Below, piece after piece: positions 40,267-51,540 of a DNA stretch of 64,000 bases. Position 1 is the first letter of the stretch. Every line of letters begins with the position of its first letter. The notes beneath the pieces were generated by a model. It saw only the letters and a program-made list of their open reading frames with translations. It did no database searches and was not told the DNA's origin. Location: assembly GCA_902729315.2 (NCBI GenBank), contig LR746264.1, forward strand, positions 6,851,878-6,915,877, written 5' to 3'. This DNA is from Spirodela intermedia (taxonomy: Eukaryota > Streptophyta > Magnoliopsida > Alismatales > Araceae). The translations under genes and the position numbers were made by a program.

Positions 40267-41895
40267 TCGTGACTCAGTCATTGTATATTAAATCACGCAA
40301 ATCTAAAATTTATAAAACTAGAAAATATGAATTTTCAGATATTTAGAAGTATTTCTAAATAAATATATCAATTATAATTCAATAAAAATTTCAAAAATAG
40401 TGGTAATTTTCTAGGTCAATCACAAGGATGTAATATAATATCGGGTAATTATTCAGAATTTTTCTCAATGAATACGATTTTCTATAAATTTTATACTAGG
40501 AAATGAAAAGAAAATATATTTAAAATTCATAAAAAAGGAAAATAAGGGTGCGGATGCCAAGATGACATCAGCACCCGGCGAATGTGAATCAGGCGAAAAT
40601 AGAGTTCAACTCGGTGATTCTTACATAAGTGATTATAGACGATTTAATTGATCAAATTAAGATTTGTAAAAGCCAAAAAAAATGTAATAAAACAAAGTAT
40701 ATTTTGGTAAATTAAAATCACAAAAACTATCACTAAATGAAGCGTAAAGTAAGTTGAAAGTAGAAAAATAGAGTTTTAGCATCGCGATGGCGATGCGTCG
40801 GCGATGCACTAGAATCTTGAGCATTCAAGAGGATTGTCGTGTAGTGTCTACAATTTTGAAGGCTCTCCTTAGATAAAGACGACGTTGGCAATCTCTAGAT
40901 CTTCTCACGAAGTCTAAAGATTAATGAAATAGGTCGTCGAGTCGTCTTCGATAGTTGTCACCCGGTGGAGTGAAAAAATAGTAACTTTGCGGCTCTCCGG
41001 CAGCTATCACCCGACGAAGAGGAGCTAGATGGAGGTGGGACACGTGTCAAGGAGCTTCATCCTCAGGTCCGCACAGCAAGAGGAAGCCCTTCATCGCATC
41101 TGGTATGCTCTCAAGAGGTGGCGACTCGTCTCCTAGCAAATCGTTCTCTTCCTAACGACGACTTGTTCGTCGATTAATTGGAGATGATTTACTCAATGGA
41201 TTCGCGATCCTTTTATTGTGAATCCTTCAACAATTTTAGTAGCAATGCTTCGCAAATCACATTGACAAGATTTTTGCCAATCATCCAACGATTCTCGTTG
41301 CTTAATCCTTCACCGGTGATCTGCAAGAAAGTTGCAATAATTAGATAAAAATATATGAATTTTGACTCTAGGAGGATTTGAACCCGCGCCGGTCGCCCAC
41401 CTTTGAGGAAGGTGTGACGCAGGTTTAGTCCTACATCGGTTGTGTGTCAATTTTTCGGACGAATATATAGTAATGTTAGCTTTCTAAGCAAAGTCATTTC
41501 TCTTGCGTGTACGACCGCTCCTTGCCCCACAGTCGGTTGACCACCAGTGACGTGGAAGGAGAGTGGTGCACATGTGCCCCTATTGGTCCAAGCCAAGCCA
41601 CTCGAGCCCCTACTCGCGACTACTCTCCGACTGTGCTTCCGACCTGCTTGCGGCTCTAGCTGGCCAGCGGGTCCTCCCATTTTACAATATTTTTATTTTT
41701 ATTTCTTGTTCTTTCTTTATCTCAAAAGTAAGACTGTAAAAATCATATAAAATCATATAATTACCCAAAAGTTCACGTTAATCAACTGAAAACTACTTTT
41801 CACACTTTAAGATAAATATAAGTTTATTTATCATGAGTTAAGGCTAAAACTATATTATTTAATCATTATTAACTCATGATAATAAAGACTTATTA
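40267..41895 (-). mobile_element. Solo LTR of the Athila-like family, with GTAGG duplication
   Basis: 1629 bp, the same family as the LTRs at 37659 and 26733, with exact five-base duplications GTAGG at 40262-40266 and 41896-41900. Removing it joins chromovirus RNase H (LSRCPT) directly to the sequence leading into integrase. No internal region is attached, so it is a solo LTR left by LTR-LTR recombination. It keeps many CpG sites and is the best preserved copy. The terminal inverted repeat is at 41828-41841 and 41869-41882. Confidence 0.85.
41828..41882. repeat. 14-bp inverted repeat conserved near the LTR end
   Basis: TTATCATGAGTTAA and its exact reverse complement are separated by 27 AT-rich bases. 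The same structure occurs at 29697-29751 and 39413-39471, with 13-bp second arms there. Confidence 0.85.
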
Positions 41896-41899
41896 GTAG

Positions 41900-44600
41900 G
41901 ACATCTAGATAGTGTATTTACCACCTCGTTGTGATAACCCTCCTTGTATTGGATGATGAATAAGTATCTTATGAGCTTGGATACTCACTTATGATATTGA
42001 TTGTGTACCTCTAGTTGATTAAATAAATACTCGAGGCTATATTACTTTGGATAGATGGTGAATCATTGAAACATTAAATAATACTTCTAATTTAAGATGG
42101 TTAAGATAATAGTCATCATCTGGAAGGAGATAAATCATTTCATAAGATCACCAAACATAAGTGGAGGAGATAAATTTTTACTAAAATAGGCCACTAGTTG
42201 TTCATTTTGTATCAAAATAACTATCACGCTCAACCTTGAGACATCAATTTTTAGTATAAAAGGTTAGAGAAATCAAGTATAATCAATATTAGTGTGGTGA
42301 CCATGGTATGTTTGAGGTCGTCAAACACTCCATGTGCAGACTCATACCACTAAAAAAAATCCTTCTTTAAAAGGAAGGTGAAAGGCCAAAAAAGTTTGAC
42401 ATAGCCAACCACAAATTGCTTGTAATGAACCATCAAGCTCAAGAATTCCTAAAGTTGTTGCAGGTCATTCATTGATGTCCTTGATCTTCCTTTTGTATGT
42501 GGCCACTCCTTCAACTAAGATCTAGTGGTCTAAGTATTTTAATTACTATTGAAAAAAGAAACATTTATTAGCATTCACCATTTATGTTCCGTGAGAAGCT
42601 AAAATGCCATTTGTAAGTGTTCTTTATGCTCTTATTCTGATTTGTTGAAAACTAATATGTCATCAAAGAAACAAAAATTATACACCTCATATGTGGTTAG
42701 AAAATCATGTTCATAATGGATTAGAATGTAGTTAGAGTATTGGAGAGCCCAAAGGCATCACTAAGTATTCATAGTGGACTTGGTTGGTGTGGAACTTTGT
42801 CTTCAAAATATCTTTTGTATTCATTCAAATCTAATGATAACCTAATTTGAGGTTGAGTTTTAAAAAGATCTATACCCCATAAGTTCTTCTAGAAGTTTGT
42901 CGACCACTAGAATGATAAACTTATTTGGTATGATGAACTTGTTTAAAGCTCCATAGTCGACATAAAAACACCCTATGAGTTGTTTTCTTCTTGACGAGGA
43001 GGATGCGACTAAAATATAGACTATTAGAAGGCCACATGATGCCTACTTATAGTTGCTATGATATTAATTTTTCCAGCTCACTCTTTTAGCAGTGAGAGTA
43101 CTAATATAATTGCTGATTTACTAGTGTTGTGCTAAAGAGAAATGTTATAGTGTGGTCAATCGGCCCAACTTGAGGTAATGTAAATATTTTTGATAACATA
43201 TTTAGAAAGTTGTGATGCAAGTATTGAAGAGATGTATCATGTACCTACACTTCTAATGTTGTTTTGAGAGTGTCAAAGAGTAATGAAGCTCTAGCACATG
43301 GTGGTCCATTATTTGCCTTTGTCTTGGTATCGTACTGCCCATCTTAGGCATCCATCTCATATCTGAGTCTTCTCAAAGTACATGTCATACCTCATTCGCA
43401 TAGAACCACACCATGATGAACTTGTAGTTCATGTCCACTTAGCCATGATTGCAACCACTAAGTGCTCAATATAACTTCAATGCTGATATGATTAAGAAGT
43501 AGGAAGTCTTAGACAATACAACGTTGAATAATCATCAAAAGGACAATGCATAAATACTTCCCTTTAGTAATGTGGCCATCCCCTAACATGATGCTGTAGG
43601 GATTCAACTAGGAGGTAAAAATGTTTAGTCACTTGATGTGATATCTCTTCTTCTCCTCCTAGGTGTGCAACCCTCGACATCCTCTCTTCTCAGACCACTA
43701 TTGATCAATCTTAGTCTTTTCCTTCCCCCTTCATCCCTCTACTTTGTACGACATACTTTTTTTCTTTTCCTTCTCACGCTCTTGTAAGGGTAGGACTTTA
43801 TCAAAACTCTTTGAACCCTTATGTGATTAGTGTGGCTCCTCAACTACTGATGTTGAATCACTAAAGATACCTCTTCACCCTTGTTGTCCACATGTAGGAT
43901 GTGAGTGTAGTGACGTGCTCTTGATAAACCAAAACTCTCCCACTCATATTTTAGGCCTTTCGCAAAAGCCTCAAAGTGAGTTTCTATTGTGAAGGTGAAA
44001 TCTTAAATGTTGTGCAAGCATTGTGATTTGAAGTGCTTCACCTCGGATTGAATCTTCAGCTTGAAGGACCCCATAAATGTCTACATCAAGATGCCCTAGT
44101 GGAGGTTTGAGATGAAACCCGCCAAGTGCTCGATCTTTGTAACCAACTCTTCAATGGAGCTGATCTACTTCATACATAATAGGCACTAGTAGGCGTCGTC
44201 TTAGGCGTAGCCAAAGTGATTGACTAATTAGCACTTGAAATCTTTCTAGTCTCAAGAACCAAATTGTCAATCAGAGTAATTGAACCATGAGATTGCCTTA
44301 CCATCCAAATATGTCATGATGGTCTAGAGGTGTTCGTCATTGTCTACTAGGTTAAGCTAAAAAAACTGTTTCACCTAGAGGAGCCACCCCTCAAGGTTTC
44401 TCTCTTGTGAAGACAAAAATTTTCACCTTTTTTTTTAGGCACAATGGGGGATATAAGCAGATCCTAGCTACTCATGGTTGGTCCCAAGTGATGTCTCGAT
44501 AGTTGCTCTTGTCATCAAGCTCATCCCTTAAAAGGTCCTCCTCCTCGTCAGCCCAAGAGTGGGCATGCCAATGATCTTTTCATTCTCAATCGTGACCCAA
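41900..44600 (-). pseudogene. Chromovirus gag, protease, reverse transcriptase and RNase H remnants
   Basis: Read on the minus strand. A gag-like block at ~44100-43900 has FISNLH, LKIQSEVKHF and FEAFAKGL. Reverse transcriptase at ~43050-42550 shows LKLGYH, HYEYLVMPLG and FFDDILVF. The RNase H tail at ~41990-41900 reads IQYKEGYHNEVVNTLSRCPT. Stops and frameshifts are frequent and nothing is intact. Confidence 0.8.
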
Positions 44601-44817
44601 AAGAGGAGGTTCATCCAACATACAAGGCCTCCAAGGACCCCACATCTAAGATAGATGTGCTTTGGTGGTACGATCCTACTAGATTTTGTAGGTGCAAGGG
44701 AAGTCCTCATACATCGTTTAAAAGTCGGGGTTTAGGCCCACATATCGGTCTATTCTGCCTAACCTGCATGTCTAGAGGTGGGGTGAGGGTCCATGGCTCT
44801 TCTGAAATATGGTCCCA

Positions 44818-45293
44818 TGATGGCCTAGCTCACACTACTAGATGTTTTGGGCCAGAAAAAAGACCTATAGCCCCTCTGAATGGTCTAAACTGATAAGAGT
44901 GGACCTCCCCCACTTGGAATGAAGTAAGCATGTTTGACATGTGTCTCTGAGAGATTAGGGTAATGTACTCTTGTGGTGGCAGTCAAGGAGCAACCTATAG
45001 TGTTGGCAATAGTTGTGCTAGTCGTGTTGGTTTGGAAGGAGCGTGTCCCTCAACTACCAATGTGCATGGCATGTTTGTGTGTCACCATTGGTGGGTCGGG
45101 TAGGAGGTCATCCCCACATAAGGGTTGTTTATCTAAGATACTAGAGGGTGGGTGTGGCAATCCCACAAGGGTCCTAGAGGAAGAACCACCCTCTTTTGTG
45201 CCTTCTCCCTAACTATTGTGAGAGGGTTAGCAATAGTGGGTTGAGCCACTGTCTTCTTAGGCCTTATGTAGTAAAGGAGTGAGTTCTCTATCA
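44818..45293 (-). repeat. Chromovirus 5' LTR
   Basis: The outer end (TCA at 45291-45293) is fixed by the TAGTG duplication. The inner end near 44818 is placed by weak similarity to the start of the 3' LTR and by a nearby initiator-tRNA-like primer site on the minus strand, so it is approximate. Confidence 0.6.
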
Positions 45294-45452
45294 TAGTGTT
45301 CATACAACTTAAACAATCTTACATCTATGACCATATGATCATGACTAACACCAATCTTATACTCTACAAGAAAAAGAAGTAAGTGTTAAAATTATTGAGC
45401 CAGTTCAAATAGTCTAGGCCCTACTTTTTTTTTTGGTTTGACCTATTCATAT
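45294..45452 (+). repeat. Dispersed repeat copy 2, left part
   Basis: CATCTATGACC...CACCAATCTTATAC aligns with CATCTACGACCC...CACCAATGTTATAC near 15728. It continues after the copia element at 51541. Its left edge coincides with the chromovirus insertion point. Confidence 0.7.
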
Positions 45453-45627
45453 TGTTGACAAGAGGAAATTCTAGAATTGATGTCTTGAAGAAAAGGAGTA
45501 CATGATGTTATATAGAAGAAGGGAAGAAAGAGAGAGTAAGAGAAGTGGAGATCGTGGAGGAAGAGTATGGATGTGGAGAGAATAAGTCTAAAATGAGCAT
45601 GATGGGTCTAGTGGGCCTATTATAACA
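45453..45627 (-). repeat. Copia 3' LTR, 175 bp
   Basis: Starts TGTTGACAAGAGGAA and ends TATAACA on the plus strand. It matches the 5' LTR except mainly for the length of its internal GA tract. Confidence 0.85.
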
Positions 45628-45639
45628 CTCTCTCTCAAA

Positions 45640-47200
45640 CTAGACCATACAAGTCAAACATGTCTAGCTTGGTGCATGTTGTATCACAAGAGATCCTTAT
45701 AAAATCTTTCATGAAGACGCCCGCAAACTGATGAGACGAGACAACTAGTAAAGTAGAGATAATACCTGGCACTATCTTATCCCAAATATAATGATAGTCA
45801 ATCTCAATGTGCTTCATCTACTCATGAAATGTAAGATTTTCAATAAGGAAGATGGTTGTTTAATTATCACAGTATATAGACATTGATTAAGATTTCTAAT
45901 AAAGAAGATGGCTACTTAATTATCACAGTATATAAATATTGGCTAAGATTTTTAGTAATAAAGATGGCTACTTAATTATCACAATACATAGACATTGACA
46001 TAGGAGATGAGATGCTAAATTCTTCAAAGAGCAAACTTAACCACTATTTCTCACATCATCTCAACCATGACATGATATTCAAACTCAGCACTAGAACAAG
46101 ATACCACCTTTGCTTTTTAGAGTACCATGTGACAAGGTTGTCACTGACATATGTGTAATAACTAATAGTAATATTGCGATTTCCCTTGTCATCAACATAT
46201 CATGCATCCGAGCAGGCTTCAATCTTAAGATGTCCATGTCTTCGATAGATAAATCTTCTCTTAATAGCTCTTTTAATGTATGTCAAAATCCAAACTCCCT
46301 CTTAGTGAACTTGTCGAGGTTTTTGCATAAACTAGTTAAGGACATTAACTATGTACACGATGTTGGGGCGAGTGATGGTGAGGTAAGTCATCTTCCCTAA
46401 CAATCGTCTATACCGATTAACATCTTCTAGGAGTAGAGATGACACATTCTAGAAGCATAGACGTGTCTTCATAGGTGATGTGACGATTCTGACTTACACT
46501 TAAATATCTCAATCTCTTAAAACATATCAAGAGCATACTTTCACTAAGAGAGAGCGAGCTTGTCATCTTGATAGGTAACTCAATCTCAATGAAATATCGT
46601 GAAACTCTTAGATCTCATATATTAAAGTGCTGTTGCAGATATGATTTGATAACTTAAATGTCTGCTTCATCACATTTTATCACAAAAATGTCATCCACAT
46701 AAATAGCAATGATAATAATATCAACTTCAGTAGTCTTTGTAAATACTATAGATCCATAAGATATAGTGAGAATTCTAATTATGTTAGAAGACCATTAAAC
46801 TTGACGAATCAGACATGTGGACTTTGTTGTTAATGACATGTTACAAAAGACACACCTTCGATGACTCTCCTTGAGTAACATATCTAGGAGGTTGTTCCAT
46901 TAATATCTCTTCCTGATGGTCACCATAGAAAAAGGTATTAGAAATATCCAACTAATGTAAAGATCATATTTGATTCACCATACAGAGAGTATCATTCAAA
47001 TAGAGTTGAGTTGAACCACTAGAGAGATATCTCAATGTAGTCAATGATATAGGCCTACGTAAATTCAAAAGCAACCAAGCGAGCCTTGTGACGTACAATA
47101 AATTTATTTGAGTTATACTTGAGTGTGAAAACTCATTTGCACATGACAATATTGGCATCTCATGAATGAGATATAAGTGTCAAAAATTCTACGAGACACC
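45640..47200 (-). pseudogene. Copia reverse transcriptase and RNase H remnant
   Basis: Broken minus-strand frames. Near 47000 they read QLDISNTFFYGDHQEEILME, the start of copia reverse transcriptase. The stretch 45817-45635 reads KHIEIDYHYI...QFAGVFMKDF, matching the conserved end of copia RNase H. The triplicated unit and stops exclude function. Confidence 0.8.
45833..46000. repeat. Triplicated ~56-bp unit in the copia RNase H region
   Basis: Three consecutive imperfect copies (45833-45888, 45889-45944, 45945-46000), each running from AAGATTT through GATGG and TTAATTATCACA to an ACATTGA-like end. Translated on the minus strand, one unit is the ...YCDN... segment of RNase H. Confidence 0.85.
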
Positions 47201-47220
47201 AAGACATCCACCCCCAAGTC

Positions 47221-47640
47221 TTGGCCATCTTCCATTCATATACTTGTGTAGTCTCAACATACAATCATGAAATTGACTTAGAGGCCATAGAAAAGAGTAA
47301 AGGTACGAAAGAAAAGAGAAATGTGATCGTAAAAAATAAAGTGGGGAATAAGATGTCTAGTGTATGCACGTGTACCTTTGCAAAGAGTAATAGGAAGGTG
47401 AAGGTCATCCACCTAAGTGTCAAAAGAGACAACTGGAAGAAGCTTGTTAATAGAAGGTGAAGATGAATATAATCCCAAAGCAGAAGAGTCAGATGGTGGT
47501 GAAACTAAAAGTATTGAAATAGAAGCCGACGATAGAGAAATTGGATGAGTAGAAAGAGTAGGAGAGAGATCTACAATGATCACCACATGAGGAAAACCAT
47601 GTGGTACCAGATCAAAGAGTTGATGCTAGAGAAAAAAAAA
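47221..47640. other. Copia interior without a readable domain
   Basis: Part of the copia element between integrase and reverse transcriptase. An open frame at 47221-47460 on the plus strand runs opposite to the element and has no recognisable domain. Confidence 0.4.
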
Positions 47641-48056
47641 TGAAATTTTCATGAAAAGTAACATCAGCAATGTCACATAAGGACAAGTATCACAAAAATA
47701 GATCTAATAACCCTTTTGTGTTTGTGAGTAACCAACAAAGACCCCTTTGAGAGCACGAGGACCTCATTTAGAAAAAAAAAGAAAGAGTGATGTTAGATGA
47801 AAATAGTACATATGAAAATACGAAGGGATAAAGAAAAAAGAGAAGAATCAAATGAAAGATGATGAAGTAAAATGACCCCAGTAAATAAAGTAGAAGGAAG
47901 CCAATTCTTGAAATATATGGCCGTCAAGAGAGCATTAGACCACAGATAACATGTGGTCCAATGAAGACTATCACAATTAGTACAAAATATGTGAAGTGAG
48001 TCATAGATCAACTCCAAAGTATTATCAATGCGAAGAATCTTGGGTATAGTAAAGTA

Positions 48057-49179
48057 TGATAACATGCTAATTATGACACGAAAGGCATAATATAGCATGT
48101 TAATATATTAAAAATAAACATTTATTATTTATTTAAATATTTTATGAAGTTTAATATTTTTTCAAAATTTATCTCTGAGTTTTATAGTCATAATTGTTTT
48201 TTTTATTAATATGAGAGAATTTCATGAATTTTTAATATATTTTTATAATTTTTAGGAAGCTGATATATGCTTCGATAAACGAGATCTGATCTATGAAGAT
48301 AAGATGACAAAATCAAGGGTTGAGACACTGACACGTGACATCATCAAATGAGAAGATCGGAATCTATCAAGAACATCCATAGAATTAATGCTAGATGGAT
48401 CATACTTATTGAGGGTGCAATAGATCACAACTTTTAGGAAGTTTCTATGGTGACGACAAGACTTCTAAATCTAACAATTCAGATCAACTCGAGAAGAAAC
48501 TACTTTCACTCTTTGCCAAAATGACATAAATGTCCTCAAATAATCACAACCCTACACGTGTATTTCTACCCTCTCATGTAAACTCTTACATAGTTAAGCT
48601 GCCATTTAGGGGTAGAAAAACTTAACTTAGAATGCCTGACATTTTGTCAGCTCACATGAAATAGTATTAAGGTTTTGAATTAGATTTTGATATGTTTTGA
48701 TTTATTTAAGTGTGGATTCAAAGCATAGATGCTTGGAGAAGCTACTTGAAGAGGAAACCACCTAGCCTTGGCGACGTATAAAGGCCCGAGGTAAGTTTAT
48801 CCAAGTTCAACATGTTCTGTGTGTAATCAATTTGTTAGGTATTCGTAGGTTTGAGATAGAGTGGTTTATAACTTCGACTTCACTTTGAGAGTCTTTTATA
48901 TGTGTATTCACCTCTCAATCATCGTCCACATCATTAATTTTCTATTTTCTTCCTTTTCTGATGACGAAAATTCTTTTTGTTCGTTGTCGTCCCTCTTTGA
49001 GCTCATTTGATTCAAATAGTCACAAAGTAACGCCTAATTCTCATTCCTTGTGGATCGACCTCGAGCTTACGACATTATTTACTTATTTTAGTATTTTTAT
49101 TTAGTAAATTCATTATTACAAATATTTCTTTGATCAACTGATTTTGGGGTTTTTGACGACCCTCGATTTCATTCAATCA
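48057..49179 (+). mobile_element. Solo LTR (Ty3/gypsy type) inserted in the copia integrase
   Basis: 1123 bp with TG...CA ends (TGATAACATG to TTCAATCA) and near-identical five-base duplications AAGTA (48052-48056) and GAGTA (49180-49184). Removing it restores the copia integrase reading EVITQY...IPKILRIDN. GTGGATCGACCTCGAGCTTAC near its end is a phrase I associate with Tat/Athila LTRs, so the lineage is inferred. It has no internal coding region. Confidence 0.75.
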
Positions 49180-49189
49180 GAGTACTGAG

Positions 49190-51300
49190 TGATGACCTCA
49201 ATAATGAAATAATAATTGCGGTATGAATTTAGGTATGGTCTTAAAAAAGATAAACCAAACTCACTTGAGTGTAGTCATCAATAAAGACAATGTAGTAGCA
49301 ATAGCTCGAGATAGATAAAGTATGAGAGGGGCCCTAAACATCATGATGAATGAGGTCAAAGAGTTATGTAGATGAAATTCTATCTCGACTAGAGTATGAA
49401 CTACAATGGTGTTTGCCTAATTGACATGACTAGCACACAAACTTATTAAGAGAAAGTCAAGACAAGATTTTTTTTGAAAATTTTCAAAATAAAGATGTCC
49501 TAAATGACGATGTCACAAAAGAGATGAAGTGGTCGTAGAGGAAATAAAAAAAGTCTAAAGGTCAAAAGAAAGTTCATCATAAATTAACTCCAAGACACCT
49601 TGTTTATTCTCATGTCTCAAATCAATCTTTCAGTGTACATATCCTAGAAGGTACAAAGAAAAGAAAAATATATAACAAAGCAAAGGATAACTCACGTGAT
49701 GGTACTAATAGATAAGAGGTTAGTAGGAAATCCGAGAACATAGAAAACCTGGGTGAGAGGAATACTCAGGGTAACAATAGTATTGTCATGTTCGTTGATC
49801 GGACAAGTTCGACCATTGGCGATGGTAACTAGCAAATAATGAGGGGTAGGTTGGTATGATGATAAAATAGTGAGTGTGCCGGTCATATGAGTGGAGACTC
49901 TTGAGTTAATAATTCATGGTGAAGATGAAAATATAAAGAGAGTGTGTGTACCTGATGTGGAAGGATTCAAAAGCAAGGCCAGATTAGTTGAGGAATGAGC
50001 CATGGTATCACTAGAGCGGCGTAATGCTTCATACTCACTAGAGGTTAATGTCATTTGAAAAGTCAAAGAAGAAATACTAAGTAGTGTCGTTTAAGCTGGT
50101 GAAGCAAGCATGAGAGCCAGTTAGGCAAAGTTGGGCTTCTCGAACTATTTCCAACATTTGTTAGATAGGTGGCTCTACTCGTCGCAGTAGATGTATAGAG
50201 GAAAAGAATTGTGACCCCTCCCACGTGGTGGACAGCCACTATCTAATCTCAAAGTAAGAGGGTCATGTGACTTTCAAAGAGTGGAGATGATCATCGTTGA
50301 AAGAGTAAAGGTGTCACTTACTATAACAAAAGGAGTGTATGTACTCACATGAAGTGCAGCAGAGAAAATGTGAAATATATAGGAGACCTAGTCTCTAAAT
50401 AGGATTTTCCTACGAATTTGAGAGATAATTGATGGGTGAAGTCTATGCATATAAACTTTGATAGTGTTTGAATATCCAAAGGTCAGTGGTCGAAGGCTGA
50501 TATAGTTGGCAAGCTCCTATATCAGGGCTTGGAGATGACCAAAATAAGTCTTAAGTGAGAAGTCATCTTGCATGTAGGCAAGAAGTGACTTGAAGATCTC
50601 AATAGTGCAACTAATATTTGTCTCATTGACGTACATGTTCACCAATGTCATCCAAAGTTGTTGCACAAGGTGAATCTAAGTGAGAGGCTCGACAATACTT
50701 GACTCAATATTCTAAAGGATCCAAGTAAGGATGGCTGAATCGAGCTAAGACCATAAAGCAAAGGATGGATCAATGAGGACAGACGGATCAATTGACAAGT
50801 GGTAGAGAAGTTGTACAATTTCAAGAAGTGTTCGAATCCAAAGGCCCACAATCCAGAAGTCCATTAAAGACATATACCAATTGAATAAGTTGCACCATGA
50901 TAGAGTGTCATAGAATAGCTGACTCGATTGGAGGAAGAGCAATAGCTGACTAAAGAACTAGCATAAGAGGACGTCCCTAGAGCCACGCAAGGCATTGAGA
51001 GGCAGCATGTAGGACAGCGTGGGGAGGTGACTATAGTCATTGCATGGGGCACTAGCAAGAGATGGTGCTGTCAAGCATACAAACATAGTCGCATGTCAGG
51101 CAGACATGCAAGATGGCATTAGGTAAGTGTCGAATAGGCATGTAGGTGTGTGTGCCAGGCGTGCAAGGCTACACATATTGGGCACCAGGTAGGCATGCAA
51201 GGCTACACATATTGGGCACCAAGTAGGCATGCAAGGCAACACTACAAGAGATTGCATTGGGAAAGGATAGGTGAGGCTGAGAGAAGAGGGGGAGTGGCAG
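49190..51300 (-). pseudogene. Copia gag, protease and integrase N-terminal remnant
   Basis: The frame 49886-49692 carries the TIANGRT...VLGFPTNLLSIS segment that precedes integrase in copia polyproteins. At 49440-49250 CQLGKHH and FIDDYTQV mark the start of the integrase core. The gag half (51250-50000) has only weakly recognisable, broken frames. Confidence 0.75.
51163..51242. repeat. 34-bp tandem repeat, ~2.3 copies
   Basis: GCAAGGCTACACATATTGGG plus 14 further bases occurs at 51163-51196 and 51197-51230, followed by a partial third unit. It lies in the gag-proximal part of the copia element. Confidence 0.9.
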
Positions 51301-51330
51301 CAGTAGAGAAACCCTACGGTTATGATACTA

Positions 51331-51410
51331 TGTTGACAAGAGGAAGAGAAAATCTTAGAATTGATGTCTTGAAGAAGAAGAGTACATGAGGTTATATAAA
51401 AGAAGGAAAG

Positions 51411-51455
<45 letters not shown>

Positions 51456-51540
51456 AAGTGGAGATTGTGGAAGAAGAATAGAGACATGAAGAGAATAAGT
51501 CTAAAATAGGCCTAGTGGGCCCAATGGGCCTATTCTAACA
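51331..51540 (-). repeat. Copia 5' LTR, 210 bp, with expanded GA tract
   Basis: Partner of 45453-45627. It contains a GA run at about 51414-51450 that is much shorter in the other LTR and explains most of the 35-bp length difference. Ends TATTCTAACA. Confidence 0.85.

Larger units (their letters stand above)
25606..45293 (-). mobile_element. Ty3/gypsy chromovirus, decayed, carrying nested insertions
   Basis: Minus-strand element read from high to low coordinates: 5' LTR 44818-45293, gag ~44500-43300, protease region, reverse transcriptase ~43100-42300 (the active-site segment reads FFDDILVF), RNase H ending near 41900 (LSRCPT), integrase zinc-finger and core ~40260-39490, then integrase C-terminus and chromodomain ~26730-26104 (VKWKGLP), and 3' LTR 25606-26059. 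The TAGTG duplication flanks it and the LTRs show TG...CA ends. Many stops and frameshifts show it is long dead. Coding is interrupted by a solo LTR (40267-41895) and by a whole Athila-like element (26733-39482). Without these it would be about 5.3 kb, a normal size. Domain identity comes from recognisable motifs across broken frames. Confidence 0.85.
45453..51540 (-). mobile_element. Ty1/copia retrotransposon, decayed, with both LTRs
   Basis: Minus-strand 6.1 kb element with direct repeats at 45453-45627 (3' LTR) and 51331-51540 (5' LTR), both TG...CA. A degenerate initiator-tRNA site (TAGTATCATAACC on the minus strand) adjoins the 5' LTR, and a purine-rich GAGAGAGAG tract adjoins the 3' LTR. 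Coding order: gag ~51250-50000, the pre-integrase region at 49886-49692 (TIANGRT...LLSIS), integrase ~49460-49190 and 48050-47850 (CQLGKHH, IDDYTQV, RIDN), reverse transcriptase ~47150-46150 (LDIS, ILMEQPP) and RNase H ~46080-45640 (KHIEIDYHYI). Integrase is split by a solo LTR. Stops are common. No matching target duplication was seen. Confidence 0.85.

Noticed and set aside
41375-41405. tRNA-like T-arm (GGATTTGAACCCGCG) suggesting a tRNA gene on the minus strand
   Set aside because: The flanking stem does not pair and no anticodon or acceptor arm could be built. It is part of the repeated LTR sequence.
51163-51242. Short direct repeats as a CRISPR array
   Set aside because: The units are contiguous without spacers, lie in a copia element and occur in a eukaryotic genome.
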